A stretch of DNA of 64,000 bases from Corynebacterium sp. (GTDB lineage Bacteria > Actinomycetota > Actinomycetes > Mycobacteriales > Mycobacteriaceae). A model generated the notes under the pieces. It worked only from the letters and a program-made list of their open reading frames with translations. It did no database searches and was not told where the DNA came from. The stretch's first letter is position 1. Each line of letters opens with the position of its first letter. Location: assembly GCF_030532715.1 (NCBI RefSeq), contig NZ_JAUNKO010000001.1, positions 530,967-594,966 of the forward strand. The letters are read 5' to 3'. Shown one piece after another: positions 38,833 through 48,088 of the stretch. Both the position numbers and the translations under genes were made by a program.

Positions 38833-39963
38833 CTATGCCGCGGGCAGTGCGGCGGCGATATCTGCGAGGAGGTCGTCCAAGTCTTCGATGCCTACGGAGA
38901 TTCGCACCAAGTCACGCGGGACTTCCAGCTGGGATCCGGCCGCGGATTGATGCGTCATGGTCGCGGGATGTTCGAGCAGGGATTCGACACCACCGAGGGA
39001 TTCTGCGAGGTAGATGAGTTTGGTGTTGGTACAGAAATGGCGGGCGGCTTCCTCGGAGTGGAAACGCACGGAGATCATGCCGCCGAAGCCGCTCATTTGG
39101 CGGCGCGCCACCTCGTGCCCAGCGCAGGACGGAAGCCCCGGATAGAGTACTTGTTTGACCTGCGGCAGAGTTTCCAAATATTCGGCGATTGCTTGCGCGT
39201 TGCGGCAATGCGCGGCCATGCGAATGGGCAGGGTTTTGATGCCGCGGATGGTGAGATAGGCGTCGAAGGGGCTGGGGATCGCACCGGCACCGCCCTGCAG
39301 AAATGCGAGCTGCTCATCGAGTTCCGCGTTGTTGGTCACCACCAAGCCCCCGACAACGTCGGAATGCCCGCCAAGGTATTTCGTTGAGGAGTGAAGCACA
39401 ACGTCCGCCCCCAAGCTCAGGGGTTGCTGTAGGTAGGGCGTGGCAAAGGTATTGTCCACCACCAAGGTTGGGGCGGCGGCGAGCGCACGGATCCCCGCAA
39501 TATCGGCAATGTTTAAGGCAGGATTGGTCGGGGTTTCCACCCAAATCACCTTGGTGTTCGGCCGCAGGGCTGTGGACACATCGTCGAGGTTCGATAGATC
39601 CGCGACGGAGTACTCCACGCCCCAGGCGGCGAATACGGTGTCGATCAGCCGGTAGGTGCCGCCGTAGGCGTCGTTGCCGAGCACGATGTGGTCGCCGGGG
39701 CGCACCGTCGAGCGCAGCAACACGTCCGTAGCGGCCATGCCGGAAGCGAATGCGCGAGCAAACTTCGCGCCTTCGAGTTCCGCCACCAGCGACTCCAGCG
39801 CAGCGGTAGTTGGGTTGCCGCAGCGGGTGTACTCAAACCCGGCGCGCAATTCGTTCAAACCGTCCTGCACGAACGTGGTGGAAGCGTAAATCGGTGGATT
39901 CACCGCACCCAAGGCATCGGGGGAATACCCGGCATGAACGGCGGAAGTGGCAAAACCTGGCAT
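38833..39963 (-). CDS. metB: Cystathionine gamma-synthase
   Basis: A 376-residue PLP enzyme of the Cys/Met metabolism family. The PLP lysine is K195 in HSSTKYLGGH; EYTRCGNPTTAALE and ETPTNPALNI are diagnostic. It joins O-acyl-homoserine and cysteine on the way to methionine. The start MPGFATSAVHAGYSPD matches the family; the upstream in-frame extension to 40125 has no family match. AGAAAGG lies 12 nt before the ATG. Monocistronic, convergent with the flavoprotein. Confidence 0.93.
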   Translation of the reverse strand: MPGFATSAVHAGYSPDALGAVNPPIYASTTFVQDGLNELRAGFEYTRCGNPTTAALESLVAELEGAKFARAFASGMAATDVLLRSTVRPGDHIVLGNDAYGGTYRLIDTVFAAWGVEYSVADLSNLDDVSTALRPNTKVIWVETPTNPALNIADIAGIRALAAAPTLVVDNTFATPYLQQPLSLGADVVLHSSTKYLGGHSDVVGGLVVTNNAELDEQLAFLQGGAGAIPSPFDAYLTIRGIKTLPIRMAAHCRNAQAIAEYLETLPQVKQVLYPGLPSCAGHEVARRQMSGFGGMISVRFHSEEAARHFCTNTKLIYLAESLGGVESLLEHPATMTHQSAAGSQLEVPRDLVRISVGIEDLDDLLADIAAALPAA

Positions 39964-40058
39964 GAGCGTGCGGCCTTTCTCTCGGAACGAATACCACGAG
40001 AATAGACCAAGCTGTTCAGATAAGCGACTTTGCAGGTAGACCATGCAGTCTAAGCGGG

Positions 40059-40739
40059 CTAGAGGAGGTTTACCCCGCCCCGCATCAACCACACGGTGCC
40101 GTACGCGGCGTCGAGACGCACCCACCGGTCAAGCGCGGAAACCCGCAAATGGCGGGGCACATCAGCATCCGCAGAACTACCCAACCCTGGCACAAACCCA
40201 AGGTTCACGCACGCAAAAATCATGCGCATGGGCACCCCCACCTCCACCTCGCTCCCACGGACGCGCAGCACTTCCTGCTCGAGCAGCGACGCAGGCGGGC
40301 CAACCGACGTGGAAAACTGCCGAACCAACTCCTTGCCCTTGCCGGCGAGGTCCGCAACCACGGCAGCGGGAACCTGATCCAGCAGCACAAACCCAGTAGC
40401 AGGCGGCAGCACACCGGGCCACAACGCTTGCGCTTCCGGCGCCTCCCCCGCCACCGCGTCCGCCGGCCCAACATCCCCCGCGGTGCCAAGCAACGCAGCA
40501 AGATCAGCGGCGCGCACCACTACACCGCCCGCCGACCCCGAACCGCCCGCTACTGCGCCATCACCGACCGCACCGTGGGCGGAACGGGATGCGAGCACCC
40601 CAAACGGAGTGTGCACGAACACATCAACGAATTCGCCGCGCTGCCGCAGGCGGGCGAGGGACGCGGCGTCGAAACGCATGGCGCGCTGCAGCATCGCCGC
40701 AACACCACGCGCACCAGCAGAAAACTCAACGTGCGCCAT
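40059..40739 (-). CDS. Conserved hypothetical protein coupled to a thioesterase
   Basis: A 226-residue protein, rich in Ala/Val/Gly, with no signal peptide and no motif that I recognise. The start MAHVEFSAGARGVAAMLQ overlaps the thioesterase stop by one nucleotide (TAATG), so the pair is translationally coupled. A gene of unknown function in this place also occurs in other corynebacteria as far as I remember. Possible role in acyl or lipid metabolism from the neighbour only. Confidence 0.72.
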   Translation of the reverse strand: MAHVEFSAGARGVAAMLQRAMRFDAASLARLRQRGEFVDVFVHTPFGVLASRSAHGAVGDGAVAGGSGSAGGVVVRAADLAALLGTAGDVGPADAVAGEAPEAQALWPGVLPPATGFVLLDQVPAAVVADLAGKGKELVRQFSTSVGPPASLLEQEVLRVRGSEVEVGVPMRMIFACVNLGFVPGLGSSADADVPRHLRVSALDRWVRLDAAYGTVWLMRGGVNLL

Positions 40740-41179
40740 TAATTTCCCCGCAACAGCACGGCTTTTTCGTCCTCCCGAATGGGGCGGGGCATGCCCGTGC
40801 CGAGGTCGATAAATACCTGCGTACACACAATCACGCAGCACGGCTTGCCGTACCGATCCTTTACCCGCTGGGTAGTAGCAAACGACGTTCTGCCCACATA
40901 GGTAACCTGCGTATCAACCTCAACCAGCTCCGTGTCCGGCATAATCGGGCGCACATAATCCACCTCAAGGCGGCGAATAAACACCGCCGGAAGCTCCTCA
41001 ATGACGTTATCGCCAAACCCATCCGCCGCGAACTTCGCCCGCGCCTCATGCGCAAGCTCAATGTAGGCGGCGTTATTGACGTGACCAAAGCGATCAAAGT
41101 CCGACCACCGGAGTTTCACTTTGCAAGTGTGAATCAAACCACCTTCAACCTGCCCAGACTTTACGGTAGCTTCAGCCAT
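40739..41179 (-). CDS. Acyl-CoA thioesterase (4HBT hotdog fold)
   Basis: A 146-residue hotdog-fold protein. The catalytic stretch DFDRFGHVNNAAYIELAHEARAKF carries the 4-hydroxybenzoyl-CoA thioesterase signature (D-x-x-x-H-V-N-N). It probably hydrolyses acyl-CoA thioesters; chain length is unknown. It is the first gene of a two-gene unit. Confidence 0.9.
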   Translation of the reverse strand: MAEATVKSGQVEGGLIHTCKVKLRWSDFDRFGHVNNAAYIELAHEARAKFAADGFGDNVIEELPAVFIRRLEVDYVRPIMPDTELVEVDTQVTYVGRTSFATTQRVKDRYGKPCCVIVCTQVFIDLGTGMPRPIREDEKAVLLRGN

Positions 41180-41425
41180 TCTCTTTCAAATCCTTTCACA
41201 CAAACCCGGCTCCGGCGCCGAATAACCCCACAGGGTACACGCAACATCACCCGAAGGTCACACACCTAAAAATCTTTTGCAAAGGAAATCATAGCAACCG
41301 GCAGCACACAAGCCCGGCACACCCCTTCCTCGCACTGGAGTGCACTCTAACGTATTCGAACGGGTGAACGCGCACCGACATGGATAGCGCAAGCGGTGTA
41401 GGTGGTTTCGGCAGTTTGGGTGGAG

Positions 41426-41443
41426 CCGCGCCCGCAGGCGCGG
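41426..41443 (-). terminator. Terminator-like hairpin after ettA
   Basis: CCGCGCC (41426-41432), loop CGCA, GGCGCGG (41437-41443), just beyond the ettA stop on the minus strand. There is no T-run. Confidence 0.35.
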
Positions 41444-41451
41444 AACCACGG

Positions 41452-43122
41452 CTAGCGGGTCAGCTTGCGGTGCGTCACGCGCGACGGGCGCGCGGCGTCC
41501 GGGCCTAGGCGCTCCACCTTGTTCTTCTCATATTCCTCGAAGTTACCTTCGAACCAGAACCACTTACCTTCCTCAACGTTGCCTTCCCAGGCAAGGATGT
41601 GGGTACAGGTGCGGTCCAGGAACCAACGGTCGTGGGAAATCACCACCGCACAACCGGGGAACTTCTGCAACGCGTTTTCCAGCGACGACAAGGTTTCCAC
41701 GTCGAGGTCGTTGGTGGGCTCGTCAAGCAGGATCAGGTTGCCGCCCTGCTTGAGCGTCAACGCCAAGTTGAGGCGGTTACGCTCACCGCCAGACAGCACC
41801 TTAGCGGGTTTCTGCTGGTCCGGCCCCTTAAACCCGAATGCCGAAAGGTACGCGCGGGAAGGCATTTCATTCTGGCCGACGTGGATATAGTCCAGCCCGT
41901 CAGACACGACCTGCCACACGGTCTTTTCCCCGTCGATGTTTTCGCGCCCCTGATCCACATAGGAAAGCTGCACCGTTTGGCCGACCTTCACGTCGCCGGC
42001 GTCGGGCTGCTCCAAACCGACGATGGTTTTGAACAGGGTAGATTTACCCACACCATTGGGGCCAATCACGCCAACAATGCCGTTGCGCGGCAAGGTAAAG
42101 GAAAGGTCCTTAATGAGGACGCGGCCGTCGAAACCCTTTTCGAGGTTGGTCACCTCAACAACCTGGGAGCCCAAGCGCGGCGGCGTGGGAATCTGAATTT
42201 CCTCAAAGTCCAGCTTCTTGTACTGCTCGGCCTCCGCAACCATTTCCTCATAGCGCTGCAAACGCGCCTTGTTCTTCGCCTGCCGAGCCTTCGCCCCAGA
42301 ACGCACCCACGCCAACTCCTCGCGCAGCCGCTTCTGCAGCTTCTGGTCCTTCTTGCCGGCAACTTCGAGGCGCTCCGCCTTCTTCTCCAGGTAGGTGGAA
42401 TAGTTGCCCTCGTAGGGGTACAACTTGCCGCGGTCAACCTCGCAAATCCACTGCGCTACGTGGTCCAAGAAGTAACGGTCGTGGGTAACGGCGAGCACGG
42501 CGCCGGGGTATTTCGCCAGGTGCTGTTCCAGCCACAGCACGCTTTCCGCGTCGAGGTGGTTCGTAGGCTCGTCCAGCAGCAGCAGGTCCGGCTCCGAAAG
42601 CAATAACTTCGCCAACGCTACTCGACGCCGCTCACCACCAGAAAGGTGGGTCACCGCCTCGTCCCCAGGGGGGCAACGCAACGCATCCAGCGCCTGCTCA
42701 ATTTTCGAATCAATCTCCCAGGCTTCCGCCGCGTCCAACTCCTCCTGAAGTTTGCCCATTTCCTCCATGAGCTCATCGGTGTAGTTGGTTGCCATCTCCT
42801 CAGCAATCGCCTCAAAGCGCTGCTTCTTTTGGAAAATCTCCCCCAAGCCCTCTTCCACGTTTTCGCGGACGGTCTTCTCCTCATTCAGCGGCGGCTCCTG
42901 CAGCAGGATCCCCACCGTGGCACCGGGCTCGAGGTAGGCGTCACCGTTGGAGGGTTGGTCGATGCCCGCCATGATCTTCAGAATCGACGACTTACCAGCG
43001 CCGTTCGGACCCACCACGCCGATCTTGGCGCCTGGGTAGAAGGCCATAGTGACGTTATCAAGGATGACTTTTTCGCCGTGGGCTTTGCGCACGTTCTTCA
43101 TCGTGTAGATGAACTCGCCCAT
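41452..43122 (-). CDS. ettA: Energy-dependent translational throttle protein EttA (ABC-F)
   Basis: A 556-residue ABC-F protein with two ABC domains: Walker A GPNGAGKSS and GPNGVGKST, signatures LSGGERRRVALAKL and LSGGERNRLNLAL, Walker B LLLLDEPTNHLD and LILLDEPTNDLD. There is an arm insertion in the first domain and a linker between them, and no membrane part. It binds the ribosomal E site and tunes the first elongation step according to ADP/ATP. Monocistronic. Confidence 0.95.
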   Translation of the reverse strand: MGEFIYTMKNVRKAHGEKVILDNVTMAFYPGAKIGVVGPNGAGKSSILKIMAGIDQPSNGDAYLEPGATVGILLQEPPLNEEKTVRENVEEGLGEIFQKKQRFEAIAEEMATNYTDELMEEMGKLQEELDAAEAWEIDSKIEQALDALRCPPGDEAVTHLSGGERRRVALAKLLLSEPDLLLLDEPTNHLDAESVLWLEQHLAKYPGAVLAVTHDRYFLDHVAQWICEVDRGKLYPYEGNYSTYLEKKAERLEVAGKKDQKLQKRLREELAWVRSGAKARQAKNKARLQRYEEMVAEAEQYKKLDFEEIQIPTPPRLGSQVVEVTNLEKGFDGRVLIKDLSFTLPRNGIVGVIGPNGVGKSTLFKTIVGLEQPDAGDVKVGQTVQLSYVDQGRENIDGEKTVWQVVSDGLDYIHVGQNEMPSRAYLSAFGFKGPDQQKPAKVLSGGERNRLNLALTLKQGGNLILLDEPTNDLDVETLSSLENALQKFPGCAVVISHDRWFLDRTCTHILAWEGNVEEGKWFWFEGNFEEYEKNKVERLGPDAARPSRVTHRKLTR

Positions 43123-43227
43123 GTTTCCCCTTAAGAATGATTGGAATTGCGGTTGAACTGCTGAAAACTTTGGATACCCGAGGATAAAACTCAGAGTCAG
43201 TCACGTCAAAGGGTACCGCACCACCCG

Positions 43228-43256
43228 TTGACTCCCCGAATGCAATTTCCTAGGGT
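43228..43256 (+). promoter_or_regulatory. Promoter of the siderophore-interacting protein gene
   Basis: -35 TTGACT (43228-43233), 17-nt spacer, -10 TAGGGT (43251-43256). The DtxR-type box starts at the -10, an arrangement that gives iron repression. Confidence 0.55.
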
Positions 43257-43269
43257 TAGGAAAACCTAA
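43251..43269. promoter_or_regulatory. DtxR-type iron box upstream of the SIP fusion gene
   Basis: TAGGGTTAGGAAAACCTAA agrees with the DtxR consensus (TTAGGTTAGSCTAACCTAA) at 15 of 19 positions. It covers the -10 of the promoter, so DtxR with iron should repress the gene. Confidence 0.7.
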
Positions 43270-43300
43270 CCAACTCTTGCGCGCTTCGAAAGGCCGGATC

Positions 43301-45025
43301 ATGCCGAAACATCAACGGAATATACAGATGCACCCGATTGTAGTCCGCGAGCTCGAAGTGCTTCGCGTGGAAGACATTACCTCCGGCATGCGCCGCATAA
43401 TCTTTGGCGGGCCGCAGCTGCAGGCCCATGATTTCGGCCCGCACCGCATCGACCGCCTCTATAGTACGGGGTTTGACGACGACGTGCGGCTGATCTTTCC
43501 GGACCCCGCCACCGGGGAACGTCCCCGACCGCAGCTCAATGAGCACGGGACCGTGATCTGGAACGCCACCGTGAAAGCCCTGTTCCGCACCTATACCGTA
43601 CGTTGGTTTGACGAATCCGCTCAGGAACTGGCTATCGATTTCGCCCGTCACGGGGTGGGGCTTGCGGAGCACTGGTCCCACACCGCCCAAGTGGGTGACA
43701 AATTGTGGGTGGTCGGTCCAAAGGCGTGCCGAGCCCTGCCCACGCACCGGGATTGGTTGTTGCTGGTCGGCGATGAAACCGCTCTGCCAGCCATCGCGCG
43801 CGGCTTGGAGGAATTGCCCGCCGGCTACCCGGTCCATGCCATCATTGAAGTAGCCCGGCGCGAGCACATCTTCGAGCTGCACACAGACGCGGACGCCACC
43901 ATTACCTGGCTGGTACGCGCCGCGGGTGAGGAATTCCAAAAGGCCCTAGAAACCCTCGATTTTCCACCGCAGCCGGGGTACGCATGGGTGGCAGGCGAGG
44001 CAGGCAAACTGCGCGCCGCCCGAAAAACACTGCGGGCCCGCGGTTTTGCCAAGGAGGATTCCGAATTCACGGGCTATTGGCGTGACAATCCCGTAACCGT
44101 AGAGGAAGATGGTTCCATTACCGGCGGCGGCTTCTCACTCATGGAACAAGCGCACGAACTCACGGAATTTGCCCCAGCGTTTTTGATTCGAGCAGCCGTG
44201 AAACTCGGCGTATTCGCCGCCATCGATGACGGGATTATCCACGCCCCAAAACTCGCCGAACACCTCCAGCTCGACGCCGAGCGGCTCGCCCGTCTACTGC
44301 GATTCCTTGCCGGAGAATCTCTGGTGGCTTTAGAGGACCGCCATGTGCGGCTCACGCCATTAGGTCGGGAATTCGCCGATGAGGAAAGCTTTATGGTGCG
44401 GCTAATAGTTCATGAGGTGGACCGGCGGGGCTTAAGCTTAGCGCATGCGGAACGAGTCATGCGCACCGGTGTGCCCGTGGCCAAATACGCAGCCACCGAC
44501 CAAGCATTCGAGGAATTCCACAGCATTACCGCACCTTGGAGCGCCGAGCCAATGGCCAGTGCACTGGGCCAGCTCCCCAACGATGCCCGAATCCTAATTC
44601 GAGGCTACGCAGCGGCAGTGTATGCGGATGAGGTGCGCGCCAAACACAGCGACAAGGCCCCAACCCTGGACATTTGGACGGAGGCACCCCATGAGGCGCC
44701 GCGCGCCGAGGGCGCGAATCTCGGCATCCTTATCGACCCCGGTGCGACATGCGCCCCAGCCGCCTTAAGCACACAGCTGGCGGAATTTGCCAAGCGGGTA
44801 GGCGGCGGTCCCGTGTATGTGGTTACCGCCCTTGCAGAACCCGGCAATATCAACGATCATCTTTTCGAAGAAGACATGGTGCGCATGTGCTCCTCCGACG
44901 GGCATATCCCCACCCTGACCGGCATTACGGAAGCTGCCCAGCTTGCCCGATTACGCATCACCGGCAAGCAACCAATCGGCCTTGGTGACACACTGCTCCG
45001 GCTAGACCCCTCGGTCGGCGGCTAG
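43301..45025 (+). CDS. Siderophore-interacting flavoprotein fused to a degenerate methyltransferase-like domain
   Basis: A 574-residue two-domain protein. Residues 1-260 are a SIP/ViuB-type ferric-siderophore reductase: FAD part with HRIDRLYSTG and the IRTY-like FRTYTVRWFD, then the NAD(P)H part with DETALPAIARGLEEL and the WVAGE motif. Residues about 290-570 resemble a plant-type O-methyltransferase, with a winged dimerisation domain (AVKLGVFAAIDDG...LLRFLAGESLV) but no intact glycine-rich SAM loop; the expected place reads ILIRGYAAAVY. The ATG at 43301 follows GAAAGG. It probably releases iron from imported siderophores. Confidence 0.8.
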   Translation: MPKHQRNIQMHPIVVRELEVLRVEDITSGMRRIIFGGPQLQAHDFGPHRIDRLYSTGFDDDVRLIFPDPATGERPRPQLNEHGTVIWNATVKALFRTYTVRWFDESAQELAIDFARHGVGLAEHWSHTAQVGDKLWVVGPKACRALPTHRDWLLLVGDETALPAIARGLEELPAGYPVHAIIEVARREHIFELHTDADATITWLVRAAGEEFQKALETLDFPPQPGYAWVAGEAGKLRAARKTLRARGFAKEDSEFTGYWRDNPVTVEEDGSITGGGFSLMEQAHELTEFAPAFLIRAAVKLGVFAAIDDGIIHAPKLAEHLQLDAERLARLLRFLAGESLVALEDRHVRLTPLGREFADEESFMVRLIVHEVDRRGLSLAHAERVMRTGVPVAKYAATDQAFEEFHSITAPWSAEPMASALGQLPNDARILIRGYAAAVYADEVRAKHSDKAPTLDIWTEAPHEAPRAEGANLGILIDPGATCAPAALSTQLAEFAKRVGGGPVYVVTALAEPGNINDHLFEEDMVRMCSSDGHIPTLTGITEAAQLARLRITGKQPIGLGDTLLRLDPSVGG

Positions 45026-45050
45026 GCTCCCAGCTGCTCGACGGGCTGGC

Positions 45051-45848
45051 TTAGCGGCTGGCGGGCAGATCGGAGGGGACGATAAGCGGGCCGCCGGTAA
45101 CAGGGTCCGTGATAATAACCGCCCGCAAACCGAACACCTCTTCAAGCAGTTTCGTGGTGATCACCTGCGCCGGGGTGCCGCTGCTCACAAGCGCCCCCTC
45201 GCGCATCACGATCAAGTGATCCGAGTATCGGGCGGCCAAGTTCAGGTCATGCAATACCAGCACGATCGTGCGTTCTAATTCCCGATTGAGCCGGGCCACT
45301 AGGTTCAGGATCTCGGTGGCCGCCGCCAAATCCAGATAGGTTGTGGGCTCATCCAGAAATAGAACGTCAGTTTGCTGCGCTAAAACCATGGAAATCCACA
45401 CCCGTTGCCGCTGCCCACCGGATAACGAATCCACCCTTAACCCGGCCAAATCGGCAACCCCGGCCATATCCAATGCGGCGGCGACTTCGCGTTCATCCTG
45501 GGCAGACCATTGTTGCAACCAGTTTTGATGCGGGTGCCTGCCGCGAGACACCAAGTCGGCCACCGTTACCCCAGGTGGGGCGAGGGGTGCTTGCGGCAAA
45601 AGGCTGATGCGGCGGGCGAGATCGCGGCGTCGAAAAGCATACATATCGGCGCCGTCGAGGGTAAGCGTGCCGGAACGCAGCGGCAGCAGTCGAGCAAGTG
45701 TTCGCAATAACGTGGACTTGCCGCACCCGTTAGGGCCGATGATTGTGGTGATGCGGCGGGCGGGTATTGCCACGTCAATGGAGTCTAGAATCAGGCGCTC
45801 CTGATATCCAGCGCTCACGGACGAACCAAAAATCTTTACTATTTCCAT
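45051..45848 (-). CDS. Ferric-siderophore ABC transporter ATPase (FecE/FepC type)
   Basis: A 265-residue ATPase: Walker A GPNGCGKSTLL, signature LSGGQRQRVWISM and Walker B VLFLDEPTTYLD. It energises siderophore import. The ATG at 45848 overlaps the permease stop by 10 nt. It is the third gene of the permease-permease-ATPase operon. Confidence 0.92.
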   Translation of the reverse strand: MEIVKIFGSSVSAGYQERLILDSIDVAIPARRITTIIGPNGCGKSTLLRTLARLLPLRSGTLTLDGADMYAFRRRDLARRISLLPQAPLAPPGVTVADLVSRGRHPHQNWLQQWSAQDEREVAAALDMAGVADLAGLRVDSLSGGQRQRVWISMVLAQQTDVLFLDEPTTYLDLAAATEILNLVARLNRELERTIVLVLHDLNLAARYSDHLIVMREGALVSSGTPAQVITTKLLEEVFGLRAVIITDPVTGGPLIVPSDLPASR

Positions 45849-46906
45849 GTTGAGGCCAGCATTCGGTTTTGACGAACTAACAAGTACACAAGGAATATGC
45901 CGCCCGTGGCGGAGGTGACAACGCCGACCGGCAATTCCTGGGGCAGGAGCTGCACCACAATGTCCGCTGCCAGCAATAATGCCGCGCCTACCAGCGCCGA
46001 CGTAAACAGGGGCGGAGTGGAGCTCCGCAACAGGCGCAGAGCGATCTGCGGGCCGACAAACGCGATAAATTGGATCGGCCCCGCCACGGAAACGGATATC
46101 GCCGCCAGCACAATCGCCACACCAAACATGGACCATTGTGCACGACCCTTCCCCTGGCCGAGGGCTTGGGCCAGCGCGGGTCCGAGCGAATGCGCAAGGA
46201 TCAGAAAACCCAGCCACCCCAGTAATAACACCGACACCATAAGCACCAGTGCGGCGGAACCAAGTCGATCCCAATTCGAACTGTTTAGCGAACCATGCAG
46301 CCAAAACGTGGCCTGCCCGGCGTCCGAAATATCGGCGCGGCTGATCAGAAAATACAGGCACGCCTGGAACAGCGCCGATAAAATAATGCCAAACAGCACC
46401 AGCCGCAGCGGGTCGGCGGTACGACGCCACGCCAATAACCACATGACCACGCCGGCAAATAACCCGCCGAGCAGCGCCGCAAGCGGCAACCCCAAGCCCG
46501 CCAGCCATGCGAACACATTATCGGACTTGCCCAAGACAATTGTGGCGACAGCGAATGCGGAGGCACCGGAAGTGATGCCAAGAATATCCGGGCTAGCGAG
46601 TGCATTTCGTGCAACCGATTGTGTGAGCGCACCGGCGATGCCAAGGGCCATACCCACCACCAGTGCCGTTACCACGCGCGGCATGCGCCACTTCCACACC
46701 ACAAGGCGCTCCATCGGCGCATCGGTGCCCGCGAACACAATGGCGAATACCCGCGGGACGGATAGCGGATAATCCCCGATGGCTATGCCGACGGCCATAA
46801 GCAGCGCGATTAGGACCAAGAGCGCGCCAATAACCACCGCAACCCACGGCCGCCACACACGCGAGATCGGTCCGAGCCGCAGCGGAGGCAGTTCCCGAAC
46901 CGTCAT
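45839..46906 (-). CDS. Ferric-siderophore ABC transporter permease (FecCD family, second subunit)
   Basis: A 355-residue FecCD-type permease with about nine helices. ALTQSVARNALASPDILGITSGASAFAV is the typical family block, and GPIQFIAFVGPQIALRLL the conserved coupling stretch. Overlaps the previous permease by 4 nt (ATGA) and the ATPase by 10 nt. Confidence 0.92.
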   Translation of the reverse strand: MTVRELPPLRLGPISRVWRPWVAVVIGALLVLIALLMAVGIAIGDYPLSVPRVFAIVFAGTDAPMERLVVWKWRMPRVVTALVVGMALGIAGALTQSVARNALASPDILGITSGASAFAVATIVLGKSDNVFAWLAGLGLPLAALLGGLFAGVVMWLLAWRRTADPLRLVLFGIILSALFQACLYFLISRADISDAGQATFWLHGSLNSSNWDRLGSAALVLMVSVLLLGWLGFLILAHSLGPALAQALGQGKGRAQWSMFGVAIVLAAISVSVAGPIQFIAFVGPQIALRLLRSSTPPLFTSALVGAALLLAADIVVQLLPQELPVGVVTSATGGIFLVYLLVRQNRMLASTWK

Positions 46907-47970
46907 AATTGCACCACTCTATTGCGCCACAGCAGGAACAGGAATACCGGCGCCCCAACGAACGCCAGTACGATACCTACTTCTATCTCCCCCGGCTTTG
47001 CAACGACGCGCCCCACCATATCCGCAACCAGCAATAGCGCCGCGCCGATCACCGCCGCATATGGCAGCACCCACCGATAATCCGCCCCACAAATCGAACG
47101 TGCGATCTGCGGGGCAAGGAGCCCAAGGAAGCTAATCGGCCCAGCTGCCGCGGTGGCCACGGCGGCGAGGAACGCGATCAGCGCAATACCTGCCACACGC
47201 GCCTTAGCTGCATCTACCCCAAGCGATTCCGCCACGTCATCGCCGAGATTAAGGAGGTTGAGCTGCGGTGCCATGAGAAAGGCGATGGTGATCCCAATTA
47301 TTACGGCCGGGATCAGGATGTATAGGGTTTCCAGGCTTCCTTTGTTTACTGCCCCGATAGTCCAGAAGCGCATACGTTCGAGCGCGCCGGAGTCGCTGAG
47401 AATCAGTGAAGTAGTAAATGCGCTCAGCACCGCCGAAAGCGCCGCGCCACTTAGCACCAGAGTCATAGGGTTGAGCTGCCCCGCACCCACATTCGCCAAC
47501 ACGAACACCAGTACAGTTGCGCCGATGGCACCGAGAACCGCAGCTAGGGAAGTGAACGCCATGCTGGCGATGCCGGTGACGCTAGTAAAAGCCACCACGC
47601 CCAGCGTCGCACCTGCGGATACGCCGACGATGCCGGGGTCTGCGAGCGGATTGCGCGTATGCCCCTGGATCACCGCCCCCGCGACCCCAATGGCGGCACC
47701 AACAACTACGGCAATCAGAGTGCGGGGGATTCTTTGTTCGGAAATAACTCGGAGATCGGCGGTTATGGAAAGGGGGTCATACACCGCCGCAAGAATATTT
47801 GAAAGATTCCCAATAATTTGAGCAGCACTTATTTCTCGGGCACCAATAAACAGACTTATTACGCTGCCCGCAACCACCACCAACACTAATAAGAAAAGCC
47901 ATATGCTGCGAGTTTTCCAATGCGTCGGCGGCGTTGAATGCGTAACGATGTTCGTTTCTAACCTTGGCAC
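46903..47970 (-). CDS. Ferric-siderophore ABC transporter permease (FecCD family, first subunit)
   Basis: A 355-residue FecCD-type permease with the block AVIQGHTRNPLADPGIVGVSAGATLGVV and GPISFLGLLAPQIARSI. The start is GTG at 47968-47970. It heads the operon, 62 nt from the DtxR box and divergent from the substrate-binding lipoprotein gene. Together the four proteins make one complete importer. Confidence 0.92.
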   Translation of the reverse strand: MPRLETNIVTHSTPPTHWKTRSIWLFLLVLVVVAGSVISLFIGAREISAAQIIGNLSNILAAVYDPLSITADLRVISEQRIPRTLIAVVVGAAIGVAGAVIQGHTRNPLADPGIVGVSAGATLGVVAFTSVTGIASMAFTSLAAVLGAIGATVLVFVLANVGAGQLNPMTLVLSGAALSAVLSAFTTSLILSDSGALERMRFWTIGAVNKGSLETLYILIPAVIIGITIAFLMAPQLNLLNLGDDVAESLGVDAAKARVAGIALIAFLAAVATAAAGPISFLGLLAPQIARSICGADYRWVLPYAAVIGAALLLVADMVGRVVAKPGEIEVGIVLAFVGAPVFLFLLWRNRVVQL

Positions 47971-48010
47971 GAATTCCCTACATTCCGGTGTTTAGATTCA
48001 GCAAAAACTA

Positions 48011-48039
48011 TTGACAGCAAGCATACGTTAATTTAGGCT
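48011..48039 (+). promoter_or_regulatory. Promoter of the siderophore-binding lipoprotein gene
   Basis: -35 TTGACA (48011-48016), 17-nt spacer, -10 TAGGCT (48034-48039). The -10 lies inside the DtxR box. Confidence 0.6.
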
Positions 48040-48051
48040 AAGCAACCCTAA
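48033..48051. promoter_or_regulatory. DtxR-type iron box between the divergent importer genes
   Basis: TTAGGCTAAGCAACCCTAA agrees with the DtxR consensus at 15 of 19 positions. It overlaps the -10 of the lipoprotein promoter and lies in the divergent gap, so it can serve both transcription units. Confidence 0.7.
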
Positions 48052-48088
48052 GCACATTGTATGGCGCACTCAGGAGAGGGCTTCCACC

